DNA of 64,000 nucleotides from the NCBI GenBank assembly GCA_025359965.1, contig JANYDC010000068.1, positions 1 through 64,000 on the forward strand, written 5' to 3'. The notes below the pieces were generated by a model. It was not told the DNA's origin, did no database searches, and saw only the letters and a list, made by a program, of their open reading frames with translations. Below, in pieces: positions 45,601 through 52,829 of this stretch. Each line of letters starts with the position of its first letter. The stretch's first letter is position 1. The DNA comes from Pedosphaera sp. (GTDB lineage Bacteria > Verrucomicrobiota > Verrucomicrobiia > Limisphaerales > SXQI01). Position numbers and translations under genes: made by a program.

Positions 45601-47045
45601 TTGTGAGGTTCTCCATTGAAAAGGCTAAAATCGCCACCTATCAAGATTCGATTGGATCGATCTATCGAAACGGTGTAAATGGGGCCGTCCGCTCCTGAAC
45701 CGGTATCAAACCCAGAATCAACATCTCCACTAGGAGACAGCCGGGCAATGGAATTTTGAAGACTTGTGCCCACACTGTTGAATCCGCCCACTATGACCGC
45801 GCTGTCTAGTAGCGTGCCTGTTTTGTGAATGGCAACAGCACTCACAAAATCGTTGGCTCCAAGCCCAGGGTCGAAGCTCTCATCAACCGATCCATCAGCA
45901 TTCAAACGTGCCACACGATTTCGCTGGAGACCGTTCACAGAACTAAATGTGCCTACAATGACCGATTTCCCCTTCGAGGAAACTGCTGATCCGTAAACGG
46001 TATCGTTTGCGCCAGGATTGGGATTATTAACGGGCGTGGTAGAGAGATCATTATCAGCATTAAAGAGCTGATCAACAGAGCCGGCAGGCTGAGGGGCAGG
46101 CGCGATGCCGTTGAATTGTATCACTACACGAGCAGATCGAGTGTTACCCAAAACAAAGTTTGCATTGGTAGGGTTCTCGGCTGTTCCTTTGTTAACAGAT
46201 CCCTGAGGATTTTGGAGCGAAACGATAAACTCCTCGTTAAACTCAATGAGCTGATCATTAACTATGGGGACGCTAATCGTCGCTAATCGGTTGGCTGCAT
46301 CAAATGTGAGAGTTCCGGTTGTTAATGCATAATCCAGCGTCTCCAAGGCAATATCGTTTCCAGGCAAGGGCTTTGTCGTGACCTCGGTGGTGAAATCTAC
46401 TGAGACCGGACCAGTGGCATCGGAGGGTGGGGCATCCTTTAATTCGACGATGAGTTGTGCATCCCCGCCAGACTCCGAAACATAAACGACATCGGACCTG
46501 AAATTAAACTGCATTGGCGCATCGTTGTCTTGAATCTTTAACTTAACCAATTTGAGTGCACCAATGGTGGGAAGATTGGTGAACGTTTCACCGACGGCAA
46601 CTTTAGGATTTGATAAGCCAAAGGTGACATCGTTGGCCTTATTCGTGACATCGTTATCAATCAACTGAACGGGAAATTGTAAACTTGATTGAAAATCGTT
46701 GAACACCAAGGTCACGTTGGTCAACCCAACCCCCGTGTTCGTAGTGATAATGCCTTTATTGGTGGTGAATAGTAGCAAGGAAGAATTAACCCAGCTCAGG
46801 TCAACCGACACTTTCCCGTCCAAGCCGTTGGTGCGGATCACAGTCACCAATACGGTCCCTGCGGATTCAATTGTATCGTATGAGGCTACAGCAAACGAAA
46901 AAGTGCCAGGCGACTTGTCTTGAGCATTGACAGCCACTCCTGCGACCAAGAGCAAACACATCCACGCAATCATCGACAGCACCTTGTGAGAGGCGCGGTT
47001 CGTTACAAATTTCAAACGACTGGACAAATCCATAAAACGGCTCAT
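39663..47045 (-). CDS. Giant Calx-beta / delta-60 repeat exported protein, upstream paralogue
   Basis: 2,460 residues with a signal peptide ending in VAVNAQ (about residue 42). The layout is two Calx-beta domains, seven delta-60 repeats (about 325-835), four Calx-beta, seven delta-60 (about 1312-1672), three Calx-beta, seven delta-60 (about 2021-2382) and the shared C-terminal domain (YTLQASSNFSQW...FYRV). The first block contains an extra approximately 100-residue insert after blade three (VELVYDFGLTPDFLRVYSGT region) that looks like an independent beta-sandwich. The order of domains and details such as DTAYNQ after blade six are shared with the downstream gene, indicating tandem duplication. 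It probably acts at the cell surface. Confidence 0.88.
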   Translation of the reverse strand: MSRFMDLSSRLKFVTNRASHKVLSMIAWMCLLLVAGVAVNAQDKSPGTFSFAVASYDTIESAGTVLVTVIRTNGLDGKVSVDLSWVNSSLLLFTTNKGIITTNTGVGLTNVTLVFNDFQSSLQFPVQLIDNDVTNKANDVTFGLSNPKVAVGETFTNLPTIGALKLVKLKIQDNDAPMQFNFRSDVVYVSESGGDAQLIVELKDAPPSDATGPVSVDFTTEVTTKPLPGNDIALETLDYALTTGTLTFDAANRLATISVPIVNDQLIEFNEEFIVSLQNPQGSVNKGTAENPTNANFVLGNTRSARVVIQFNGIAPAPQPAGSVDQLFNADNDLSTTPVNNPNPGANDTVYGSAVSSKGKSVIVGTFSSVNGLQRNRVARLNADGSVDESFDPGLGANDFVSAVAIHKTGTLLDSAVIVGGFNSVGTSLQNSIARLSPSGDVDSGFDTGSGADGPIYTVSIDRSNRILIGGDFSLFNGEPHNRVVRLLPDGSIDRSFDLGDGPNGTVYTLLDMAFDPITVLANYLTNAPPEYTTIVDTGSKSGSVELVYDFGLTPDFLRVYSGTNRIFDSGLTNRVTISTNLDGTIQTNTFPITNSFVFGPANTTKLKFVVNEGNTNDDVSFVFAATIQPAGNPGVFLGGDFTLVGTNKANRIARVSREGVVDAPFSSGAGADNSVYALAAGLEGTIYAGGAFQKFNSRIRPYLVHVLTNGTVDTSFATGTGPDGAVQAIAVDAAREVYVGGGFLNYNGSRRVNLARILPTGVLDTSFLDTAYNQYAGFPDVDGFAPRGVLLSITTTPDGGVLVGGLFQAVGGGNTRAAIHPRSNFAKLVGGSTDGPGSVEFVASTFSASEGGARLPFSLSRTGGSLGDLSAAITTTDASALKGIDYVDFVGSAFWSNKVSSNYLSSVSVTDDKIIEGDEEFSLLIGALSASIGLGGEPIITIPAYAGHTSAIATIIDDDKSGSTIGFSLTEYEVNEGDGFATINVYRTGNISGSFSVKYATSGGTVAGRATPGDDFTMVSGTLNFKNGETNHSFIIPIRDDFIVEPDETIAVSLSGLLGTGAVLGANSNAVVTIIDNDFQPGVISFSTTTNSVAESAGKVVVIAKRLGGSRGIVQAEFFTQDITASAGADYQAINGLVVWNDGDTLPKTIEIPIVNDGIVEGPESFSISLTNASPLGALGSKTNEIVTILDEDAFGKLQFNTTALYSDENGLNAIVQVVRRDGVSGTVSVDYAATATTAISGKDFQPVNGTLVFGPGEVMRSFIVPILDDTIADGDRLVSLRLSKATNAALGLPIAITLTIIDNETKNIPAGGVDTDFAAGGGANGVVYDIKPQANGSIYIGGDFTQVNGDEQSRVAKLNKDGSLNYSFAPDLSVNASVHVLGVSPTSGKILPGGAFTAVSTVPYRFLARLSSLGSLDTSFNPGSGTDSQVLAIVEVIVAGERKTLIGGGFSSFNGFASRGLARVNDNGTADKTFNTGGGVNGTVYAILIQRDSKIVIGGDFLSVGGVSIRNIARLNADGSVDTTFNIPSQGVDDVVRALALQDDDSIILGGSFHTVSGAPANGIARLLPNGAFDSSFIGLPGANGPVFAMAIQPDGAILVGGDFNSFHGLGINRLVRLGFDGNVDPSINFGTGPNAYVSSIALEANRRILIGGGFTEVNGIPRAHLAALYGGSIVGNGQIEFTAANYSVTENVGTALVTIRRVGGTMGSVGVILTTSGLSAVNGSDYSDLSTNLIFAEGETFKTVAVTIINNDIADLDRTVSLSLSQVTGGATVGDQPFAVLTIQNDDTEVGFNRGSYSVGEVAVGGGALITVERKGLISLPLTVDYFTSGQTASPGSDYTDVSGSLFFPKGVRTATFTIPIIDDLIIEGTETVSLNLSVNGGGSVILKPASATLSIIDDDFAPGELNFRSSLFTVDEGAGTAAVVVERLNGKSGLVTVEYSVSPISASEGTDYTPVSGQLVFQDNVASATISIPIIQDLIRESTEYLSVQLRNVTGGATLGISDTTVAIRDDDFGPGSFDRNYSVGNGAFNNATGLQGSVRSLAILADQRVLVGGDFDTFGNVSSYDVARVLPNGTADSIFRNQTFLGGSVFSISPRPANGLYIAGDFTGSDAVLQYVGLLSSNGVYNTAFKKNAGLNGKILAAVCQPDGKLIVGGSFTFPVRHLARLTAEGGLDVSFNVEGGTDGDVSALLLQPDGSVLVGGTFTKLGSDTAMSLARVSKFGVFDTTFTNSAVTASVGVPGSVYAIARQNDGRILIGGEFASVGGVARSRLARLKATGGVDTTFLGATPPKGTVRAIAIDSAGKVVIGGDFLQCGNVDRVRVARYNPDGTLDTNFDPGTGPDDSVFALGIQVDGQILLGGSFFTVNSFVSPGLARLDGDPVATLLPFNITAAKLLANQSLRITFDSIAGRKYTLQASSNFSQWADVTDATATGSSTDLVGPPSDTNNYRFYRVITR

Positions 47046-47085
47046 GAAATACAGCTACAAGGGCACCAAGCTAAGCACAGACTCA

Positions 47086-47115
47086 ATTTTGGTTAGGAAA
47101 CCAATTAACGGTCAA
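47086..47115 (-). promoter_or_regulatory. Candidate promoter and palindrome upstream of the giant genes
   Basis: In the 142-base gap after coaE, minus-strand TTGACC (47115-47110) and CAAAAT (47091-47086) are 18 bases apart. An inverted repeat TTGGTT-AGGA-AACCAA (47089-47104) fills the spacer, a common place for an operator. Weak by itself; transcription may also come through from upstream. Confidence 0.33.
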
Positions 47116-47187
47116 ATCTTCCAAAAAGCAAGAAGTTATCGGTTGCGAAAATGGCGCAGTACAAACAATCGCGTAACCGTAAACTCT

Positions 47188-47772
47188 TCATTCCGTGCCA
47201 TTTACACAGACAATTTGCTCCAACAAAATCTCTCTCGAACTCTCGTTCCACAAAACATGATCCGCACGGCGGACTTTCTCTTCGGGACTTAACTGTGCCC
47301 GAGAACGACGTTCCAACTCCTCAATCCTCCAACCTCGTTGCTCAACGCGCTTAATCTGAGTCGCAAAGGTGGTTGATATGGCTACGACAGAGTCGAATGT
47401 TGACTCTGATTGCGTCTCGAACAACAACGGTATGACCACTACACCAATCTCCACACCATTCCTTCTCCAACCACTAACTATTTCCTGCCACAAATGTCGC
47501 ACCCTAGGATGGACAATTGTATGAACCCGTTCCCTAGCGGAACTATCCTCAAAAATCAAATCGGCCAACACTCGGCGGTTCAGATTACCGACTTCATCAA
47601 GCACCGAACCTCCAAAACGCTGTCGCAACTCGTGTAAGGCGTCCGAATTACGCTGCAAAACAGTTCGGGCCAAATCATCCGTATCAACGACCGCTGCTCC
47701 CAACTCCAACCAACATTCGGCCGCCGTTGACTTTCCCATCCCAATTCCACCGGTCAAACCGTACAAGCGCAT
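47188..47772 (-). CDS. coaE: Dephospho-CoA kinase
   Basis: 194 residues from ATG 47772; the preceding GTG codon is a weaker start. The P-loop GLTGGIGMGKSTAAECW is followed by VVDTDDLARTVLQ, RRVLADLIFEDSSARERVHTIVHPRV, IPLLFET and RVEQRGWRIEELERR with the lid arginines, all standard for CoaE. It phosphorylates dephospho-CoA in the last step of coenzyme A synthesis. The gene lies 20 bases downstream of a secreted-protein gene and is unrelated in function to its neighbours, so its expression may depend on that transcript. Confidence 0.95.
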   Translation of the reverse strand: MRLYGLTGGIGMGKSTAAECWLELGAAVVDTDDLARTVLQRNSDALHELRQRFGGSVLDEVGNLNRRVLADLIFEDSSARERVHTIVHPRVRHLWQEIVSGWRRNGVEIGVVVIPLLFETQSESTFDSVVAISTTFATQIKRVEQRGWRIEELERRSRAQLSPEEKVRRADHVLWNESSREILLEQIVCVNGTE

Positions 47773-47795
47773 CACTTCCCCTACAAAGCAACAAA

Positions 47796-50700
47796 CTAAG
47801 GAGCGTAAACAATACGATACATCCTAATTTGATCTGCGGTTGTGGTCGGGTCAGTTAGGACAACGGGCTTGCGCCCTTGGCCAGGCACGGTCTTGCGGTC
47901 AACTGTAACCCAATCATTGCTCGCGATATCACGCTTAAACTGCAAGTCATAAGTCATCCCGCCAGCACCATAAAACGTAACCTCAAATTGGTTATTATCA
48001 GGATTCAAGCTCAGTCCGCCGATTGTAATAGGCTTGAACGGAAACTGCTGTAAACCATTGGGAATGCCATCTGCGTCGGTGTCAATTCGCAGGCTGTTGC
48101 GAAGTGTTCGGTTCACGCGAATAGGAGCCAGGTTAGCAGAAACTAACGCATCCGTTCCTCCAAATAATCCCGCAAAATTGCGGACCCAGACCATCTTTCC
48201 TGCACCATAAATCTTGCCTTCAGTTCCATCATCCTCAAACAACATTTCAGCGGTAATATCAGGATTCGTAGGACAAACCAATTCGGCGACGTAGAGAGTG
48301 ATGTTCTCCCCGATGAACAGGTTCTCCAACATACCTTCAGGAGTGTCCAGAGCCGCACCATTTACTTCAAGGGAATCAATATACAAAGCATAATGACTAC
48401 CATCCTGCAAACCATCGAAGTGAATCTGGCTGTTGATATCGCCGTTCAGACTGAGTTTACCAACGGCCACGTTGTTGTCGTATCCTAAGGATAGAGAGCC
48501 GAGATCGTTTCCAGCCCAAAGATGTGAAATTGAGCGGTCACTCTCTGCCGTTGAAGAGATGATCGTGTTTAAAAGATCACCAGTTGTACCTGCAGAGCGC
48601 AGTTCAAAGCCATTCGTAGTGTAAAAGAAGTTCGGAAACCCGGTTTCACCCGGGTCAGTGAGTATCCCGTGAACACCTCCCGTACCCTGAATGTCAAAAA
48701 CTAAACCCAAACCCGACGATAACGTGGAATTGTTGAACTTCCAAATAGGGCCGTTGAACTGTATTTGCCCGAGAGTTGATAGAGACCCTCCATTGCTCAA
48801 AGCCTGCTTTCTCGCATTTATACTGATAGTACCAAGCGTGCTGAAGGAATTTGTGAACCGAAATGTAGTTCCCAAACAGAAATTGGTAAAGAAGATAGTG
48901 CTATTTTGAGTGGAGCCAATGAATCCAGTGTTCTCAAAATATTCGGTGTCAATGCTGTGTGAGTAAGCATAAACGCGTCCGTGATTAACCCAATTTTGAT
49001 AAGGGAAGTTCGGTCTGTCTTCGCCGAAATTGGCTTGATTACCAATTTGAAACAACCCTGCATTGGTGAGACTTTTTAAATATGGAGCTGTAGCAACGGA
49101 CCAATCAAGCAGACTACCTAGGACCAAACCGCCCTTGATGTCCAACCGCTCAGCCGACATGTGAAAATTGTCCTCTACATTTAACCGGTCGGAAACGGTC
49201 ACAGACGTGTTAGGGCGGCTGTCACCAAGCACCAATTCATGTACTTGAACCGGAAGAACCGAGCGTAGGTTCGAAGCATCAACAATCAACAACTGGAGTT
49301 TAACTTCGATGTTGGGAGAGTTGGTATCAGTTGGGTCCGTTAATGTCGGAACAATGATGTTGGTCCATGCGGAGCTGTAACAAATAATAGGACCTTCCAC
49401 ACGCTGAACTGAAGGCAGTGTGAGGTTACTTAACTCCAGGTTTCCACTGAGACTACCCAAATTCATGCTGACATGAGCCGCATCAATCAAAGCTTTTGAC
49501 GATGAAATCAAATTGGTGGTTTTAATCGAGACGAGTCCTTCGCCTCGTATGCGCGTTCGCTCTAAATTCAAGTTTCCAGCATTAATCTCCACCCGACCTG
49601 AAGCGTTTGTTTGCCCGACGTCAGACAATCGAGGCAGCCTGCTTGCTGTGCTTTCAATTTGTGCCGCATAGGCTGCGAAAATGTTCGTCACAACGATATT
49701 CGCATAAGATGGGCTTGAGAAATACGCAGGATTAAACACAGTGTTGGAGGTGGCCGCAAAATCGAAGTCGAATGGACGGGATCTAGTAACAATATAGTTG
49801 GCTGGACGTACCGTATTCTCCCTAAAATTATTTACGAGTGTTAAATTAGTTAGTGCGGCTAATTGATCGACAACATAAATCGAATTGGTGTATACCGCCC
49901 TGGTGGCCAAATTGGTTGCTTTGGAACTCAACTCCAAATAGAGCTGTTTAAAGTCAGTCGCCTGCGCATTGGCGTAAAAAGAATCAGAAAAGCGTGCAGA
50001 CGTTTTAATTCCTGAGTCAGCAGTGGTCACGGCGATGACCTGATACACAACTTGAGTCGAATTCGGCGAAGAAAGATAGGTATAAACGGGCCCATTTGTT
50101 GATGCAACCAATTCAAAGCAAGAATAGAGAGAATTGGTAACCTCAACTAATGGACTCCTAAAAGTCGGCACCGCACCCCCACCCACTATGTTACCAGGAA
50201 AGAAATTGGTGGTAGAACCAATCGACCAAAATGCATCATGAAGGCCCGATGAAGGAATAAAGTTTGACGAAGATAGAAAGAATCCAAAAAATGAATTAGT
50301 ACCTTCCAACCCTGCGACTGGGTTAACAAGAACGGAACTTCCAGAGAGATCGATCTGATTTCCAGTGAGAGATATAAGTCCACCTGCGCCAACCGCTAAC
50401 GTGCCACTGCTTCGGATATTGGTGGAGTTTACGAGAAGGTACGAGCGATCATCGTTGAAAAAATTAAATGAAACTGCTCCACCTGATGCAGCACTCACCA
50501 ATCCACCACCATCCAAAATATCAATGGATCCGGTATTTACGAATGCCTGCAGCGGCGAACGTTTGAAGCCAGTGCTGGAAGAACCAATTAGACTTTGAAG
50601 ACGAACCCCCACACTACCCGTAATTAATCCACTATTAGTGAAGGCTCGTGTGTTTTGCGTATCCCAAGGCTGAACTGCAGTGTCGATAAAAATAGTTCCG

Positions 50701-50855
50701 GTATTCAGAACATTAGTGGCATCAACCACAGGGGTATCAACAAATCCTCCATTTTTATAGATGGAAAGCGGATCCGCGTGCAACACGGCGATCATACAGA
50801 GCCCGCTGAATGCGGACACAATTTTTTTCATAACGGTATGTTGCGGAATGATCAT
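47796..50855 (-). CDS. Exported beta-helix-like protein with shared C-terminal domain
   Basis: 1,019 residues from ATG 50855, which overlaps the upstream stop as ATGA; the ATG at 50831 (MKKIVSAFSGLCMIAVLHA) gives a cleaner signal peptide. The mature part is rich in short Asn/Gly/Ser strand repeats (NVLNTGTIFIDT, FTNSGLITGS, FVNTGSIDILDGGGLVSA, SSGTLAVGAGGLISLTG), the pattern of right-handed beta-helix or haemagglutinin-like repeats. No enzyme motif was found. The last 70 residues (YDLQFKRDIASNDW...MYRIVYAP) belong to the shared C-terminal domain. An adhesin or matrix protein secreted by the neighbouring machinery is plausible. Confidence 0.7.
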   Translation of the reverse strand: MIIPQHTVMKKIVSAFSGLCMIAVLHADPLSIYKNGGFVDTPVVDATNVLNTGTIFIDTAVQPWDTQNTRAFTNSGLITGSVGVRLQSLIGSSSTGFKRSPLQAFVNTGSIDILDGGGLVSAASGGAVSFNFFNDDRSYLLVNSTNIRSSGTLAVGAGGLISLTGNQIDLSGSSVLVNPVAGLEGTNSFFGFFLSSSNFIPSSGLHDAFWSIGSTTNFFPGNIVGGGAVPTFRSPLVEVTNSLYSCFELVASTNGPVYTYLSSPNSTQVVYQVIAVTTADSGIKTSARFSDSFYANAQATDFKQLYLELSSKATNLATRAVYTNSIYVVDQLAALTNLTLVNNFRENTVRPANYIVTRSRPFDFDFAATSNTVFNPAYFSSPSYANIVVTNIFAAYAAQIESTASRLPRLSDVGQTNASGRVEINAGNLNLERTRIRGEGLVSIKTTNLISSSKALIDAAHVSMNLGSLSGNLELSNLTLPSVQRVEGPIICYSSAWTNIIVPTLTDPTDTNSPNIEVKLQLLIVDASNLRSVLPVQVHELVLGDSRPNTSVTVSDRLNVEDNFHMSAERLDIKGGLVLGSLLDWSVATAPYLKSLTNAGLFQIGNQANFGEDRPNFPYQNWVNHGRVYAYSHSIDTEYFENTGFIGSTQNSTIFFTNFCLGTTFRFTNSFSTLGTISINARKQALSNGGSLSTLGQIQFNGPIWKFNNSTLSSGLGLVFDIQGTGGVHGILTDPGETGFPNFFYTTNGFELRSAGTTGDLLNTIISSTAESDRSISHLWAGNDLGSLSLGYDNNVAVGKLSLNGDINSQIHFDGLQDGSHYALYIDSLEVNGAALDTPEGMLENLFIGENITLYVAELVCPTNPDITAEMLFEDDGTEGKIYGAGKMVWVRNFAGLFGGTDALVSANLAPIRVNRTLRNSLRIDTDADGIPNGLQQFPFKPITIGGLSLNPDNNQFEVTFYGAGGMTYDLQFKRDIASNDWVTVDRKTVPGQGRKPVVLTDPTTTADQIRMYRIVYAP

Positions 50856-52822
50856 CGGCCAGGAAAGAGTTTACTCTCCAAATCCTTCAGAGTTAGTTCA
50901 CTCGGATAAAGGACGGGAGCGTTGGTGGACCCATCGAATGATCCAAAAAAGTAAGATTTGCGCGAAGTTTCCTCGCTTAGATCCGAGTTAAACGGGAAGA
51001 AGTTTAAATATGCTGGACCGATTTTTGAGAAAGTCAAAACAACCGGCGTTGTGATCTCACCCGGCCCTACCAACGCGGTTCCCGCTCCATTGATGCCCGC
51101 ATTATTGATCCAGTTACCACCGACGAGAGTGCGAGTGAAAGGGATGGGAACGCTGCCGTTTAAAGGAAAACCCAGATCGCCAGCACTGATTAAAAAATCT
51201 GGCGAGGTTTGCACCTGCTGAACCAATTGAGTGGTGGCAATTCCGTTGGTGTAAGCCACTATGTAGTAGCTATTCGTGAACCGATATGTCTGAGGATTTG
51301 CCTCGTCGTAATGAACACGAATGAAGCTCAATTTATCAACGCCACCTCGCAGAGCAGCGGTAACCGCGTTGGTGGTGATCGGGAAGCCTGCAAGAACGAG
51401 ATTTGTCTCGGTGATGATCGTTTGACGTGTGAAGGACTCACCATTTGCCAAATTAGTGCCCGTGAAAACAAGATTGGTGAGGGTGAGGATGTTGGTTAGC
51501 ACTGGGAAACTGACTCCAGAAGGGTCCACAAAGCTGTAGCCGGTAAGATTTGCGAAATTGGCTGACGCCGCGTTAATAAAGATTCTGCCACTTGGTATAT
51601 TCGTGACAACGTACCGAGAGACGAAAGAATTAACGAATGGAGAAGAAGCAGGTGCAAATGGAGGAAGCCCAAACGTCGAATCGCGCACTTCCACGACAGA
51701 ATTAGTGGAGAATAGATTGGTTACCACATTTGCATACGAATGGTGGTAGACTTGAACAAATCCATTAACAAAATTGGTGGCCTGAATAGGCCCGAACAAT
51801 GCAGAAGCAGGAATGCCCGGTTGAACAAGGTTGGTTATATAAACACTAGCCACCAAAACTGCTGAAGTAAGGGTTTGGACGGTGTTTGTGATGACCAAAC
51901 CTGGATACAAAAGTGTCAGAGCTGCGGCATTGTTGGTCAAACTGCGAATGGAGAACTCGGTTAAATCGAAAGTTGTTACAATTTCTGCTGCGTCGAAATT
52001 TGTTAAAACCAACACACTGCCGTTGACGGCGGTACCCTCAACGTTTCGGTTGAAATTATTGTATATATAACGCAAGCCACCAACGTCATCACGGCTCAGA
52101 TCAATGGCATATACGCCGAAACCGCCGTTTTCGCTGCCACCACCACCGGTAGAGCCAGCAATACTATTGTAGGGCACTGGTTTTGATCCGTCAGCCGGAG
52201 CTTCAATTGCGTCAGCGAATGTGACTGGGTTCAGAAACTCCGCGATATTGTAAGTGTATCTAATGTCGTTTACGTATTTCGATGGTGCAAACGTTAATGG
52301 ATCAAAATTACGCTGAACCACGGTGTAATTGGTAGCATTTGGATTTGTGGTGGTAAGCTTTTGGCGTAGACAAAACACCCAACGCTCGGGATTAGCTAAA
52401 CCGAGTTCTTCAAGAATGGCACCCAATGCCGTGGTTTTTAAATCCAACAACCTAAGACTTGCGGCAGTTCCATTTTCCCTATAAGTATCGCCCGTAGGGT
52501 ATGAATTTAAATCATCAGCGGTCAGCGTGCTGAATTGCGGCAAGCGATTCATGATGCCGAAGGCTTCATCGATTGCGCGAACACCATTGGTGCCGTAATA
52601 GTTTAGGAAAGCGGAATCAAACGCGTACGTAATGTTGGGAGTTGTCCATCGATACTCCTCCCCGATGTTGTGTGGCCCCCCAATGTCGGTATTTAAATAA
52701 TTATACCCAATCCCAGCAACCTGCCAGGCTTCGAATGGCCCGATTAGCGAGAAGGCGCGTGCCCGCGTCATCCCCGCAACGAGGAGGCAAGCGCACAAAA
52801 GAATTCGAAACGATCTCAACAT
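50852..52822 (-). CDS. Exported protein, possible catalytically dead matrixin-like fold
   Basis: 656 residues with a clear signal peptide (LLCACLLVAGMTRARA). The region after it (YRWTTPNITYAFDSAFLNYYG then VRAIDEAFGIMNRLP) resembles the opening strands and helix of matrixin-type metallopeptidases, and DLSRDDVGGLRYIYN near residue 260 resembles their closing helix (DDIAGIQALYG). The expected HExxH zinc site is missing; ALGAILEELGLANPERW occupies its place. The C-terminal 380 residues are Asn/Thr-rich strands with no recognised domain. Unlike its neighbours it lacks the shared C-terminal domain and ends in LKDLESKLFPGR. The exported status is sure; the matrixin relationship is tentative. Confidence 0.62.
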   Translation of the reverse strand: MLRSFRILLCACLLVAGMTRARAFSLIGPFEAWQVAGIGYNYLNTDIGGPHNIGEEYRWTTPNITYAFDSAFLNYYGTNGVRAIDEAFGIMNRLPQFSTLTADDLNSYPTGDTYRENGTAASLRLLDLKTTALGAILEELGLANPERWVFCLRQKLTTTNPNATNYTVVQRNFDPLTFAPSKYVNDIRYTYNIAEFLNPVTFADAIEAPADGSKPVPYNSIAGSTGGGGSENGGFGVYAIDLSRDDVGGLRYIYNNFNRNVEGTAVNGSVLVLTNFDAAEIVTTFDLTEFSIRSLTNNAAALTLLYPGLVITNTVQTLTSAVLVASVYITNLVQPGIPASALFGPIQATNFVNGFVQVYHHSYANVVTNLFSTNSVVEVRDSTFGLPPFAPASSPFVNSFVSRYVVTNIPSGRIFINAASANFANLTGYSFVDPSGVSFPVLTNILTLTNLVFTGTNLANGESFTRQTIITETNLVLAGFPITTNAVTAALRGGVDKLSFIRVHYDEANPQTYRFTNSYYIVAYTNGIATTQLVQQVQTSPDFLISAGDLGFPLNGSVPIPFTRTLVGGNWINNAGINGAGTALVGPGEITTPVVLTFSKIGPAYLNFFPFNSDLSEETSRKSYFFGSFDGSTNAPVLYPSELTLKDLESKLFPGR

Positions 52823-52829
52823 AGTCAGT

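Noticed and set aside
31695-46080. CRISPR-like or satellite DNA repeats in the giant genes
   Set aside because: The periodicity of about 150-180 bases is that of diverged protein repeats (delta-60 and Calx-beta); the DNA copies are not identical and the reading frame is open throughout.
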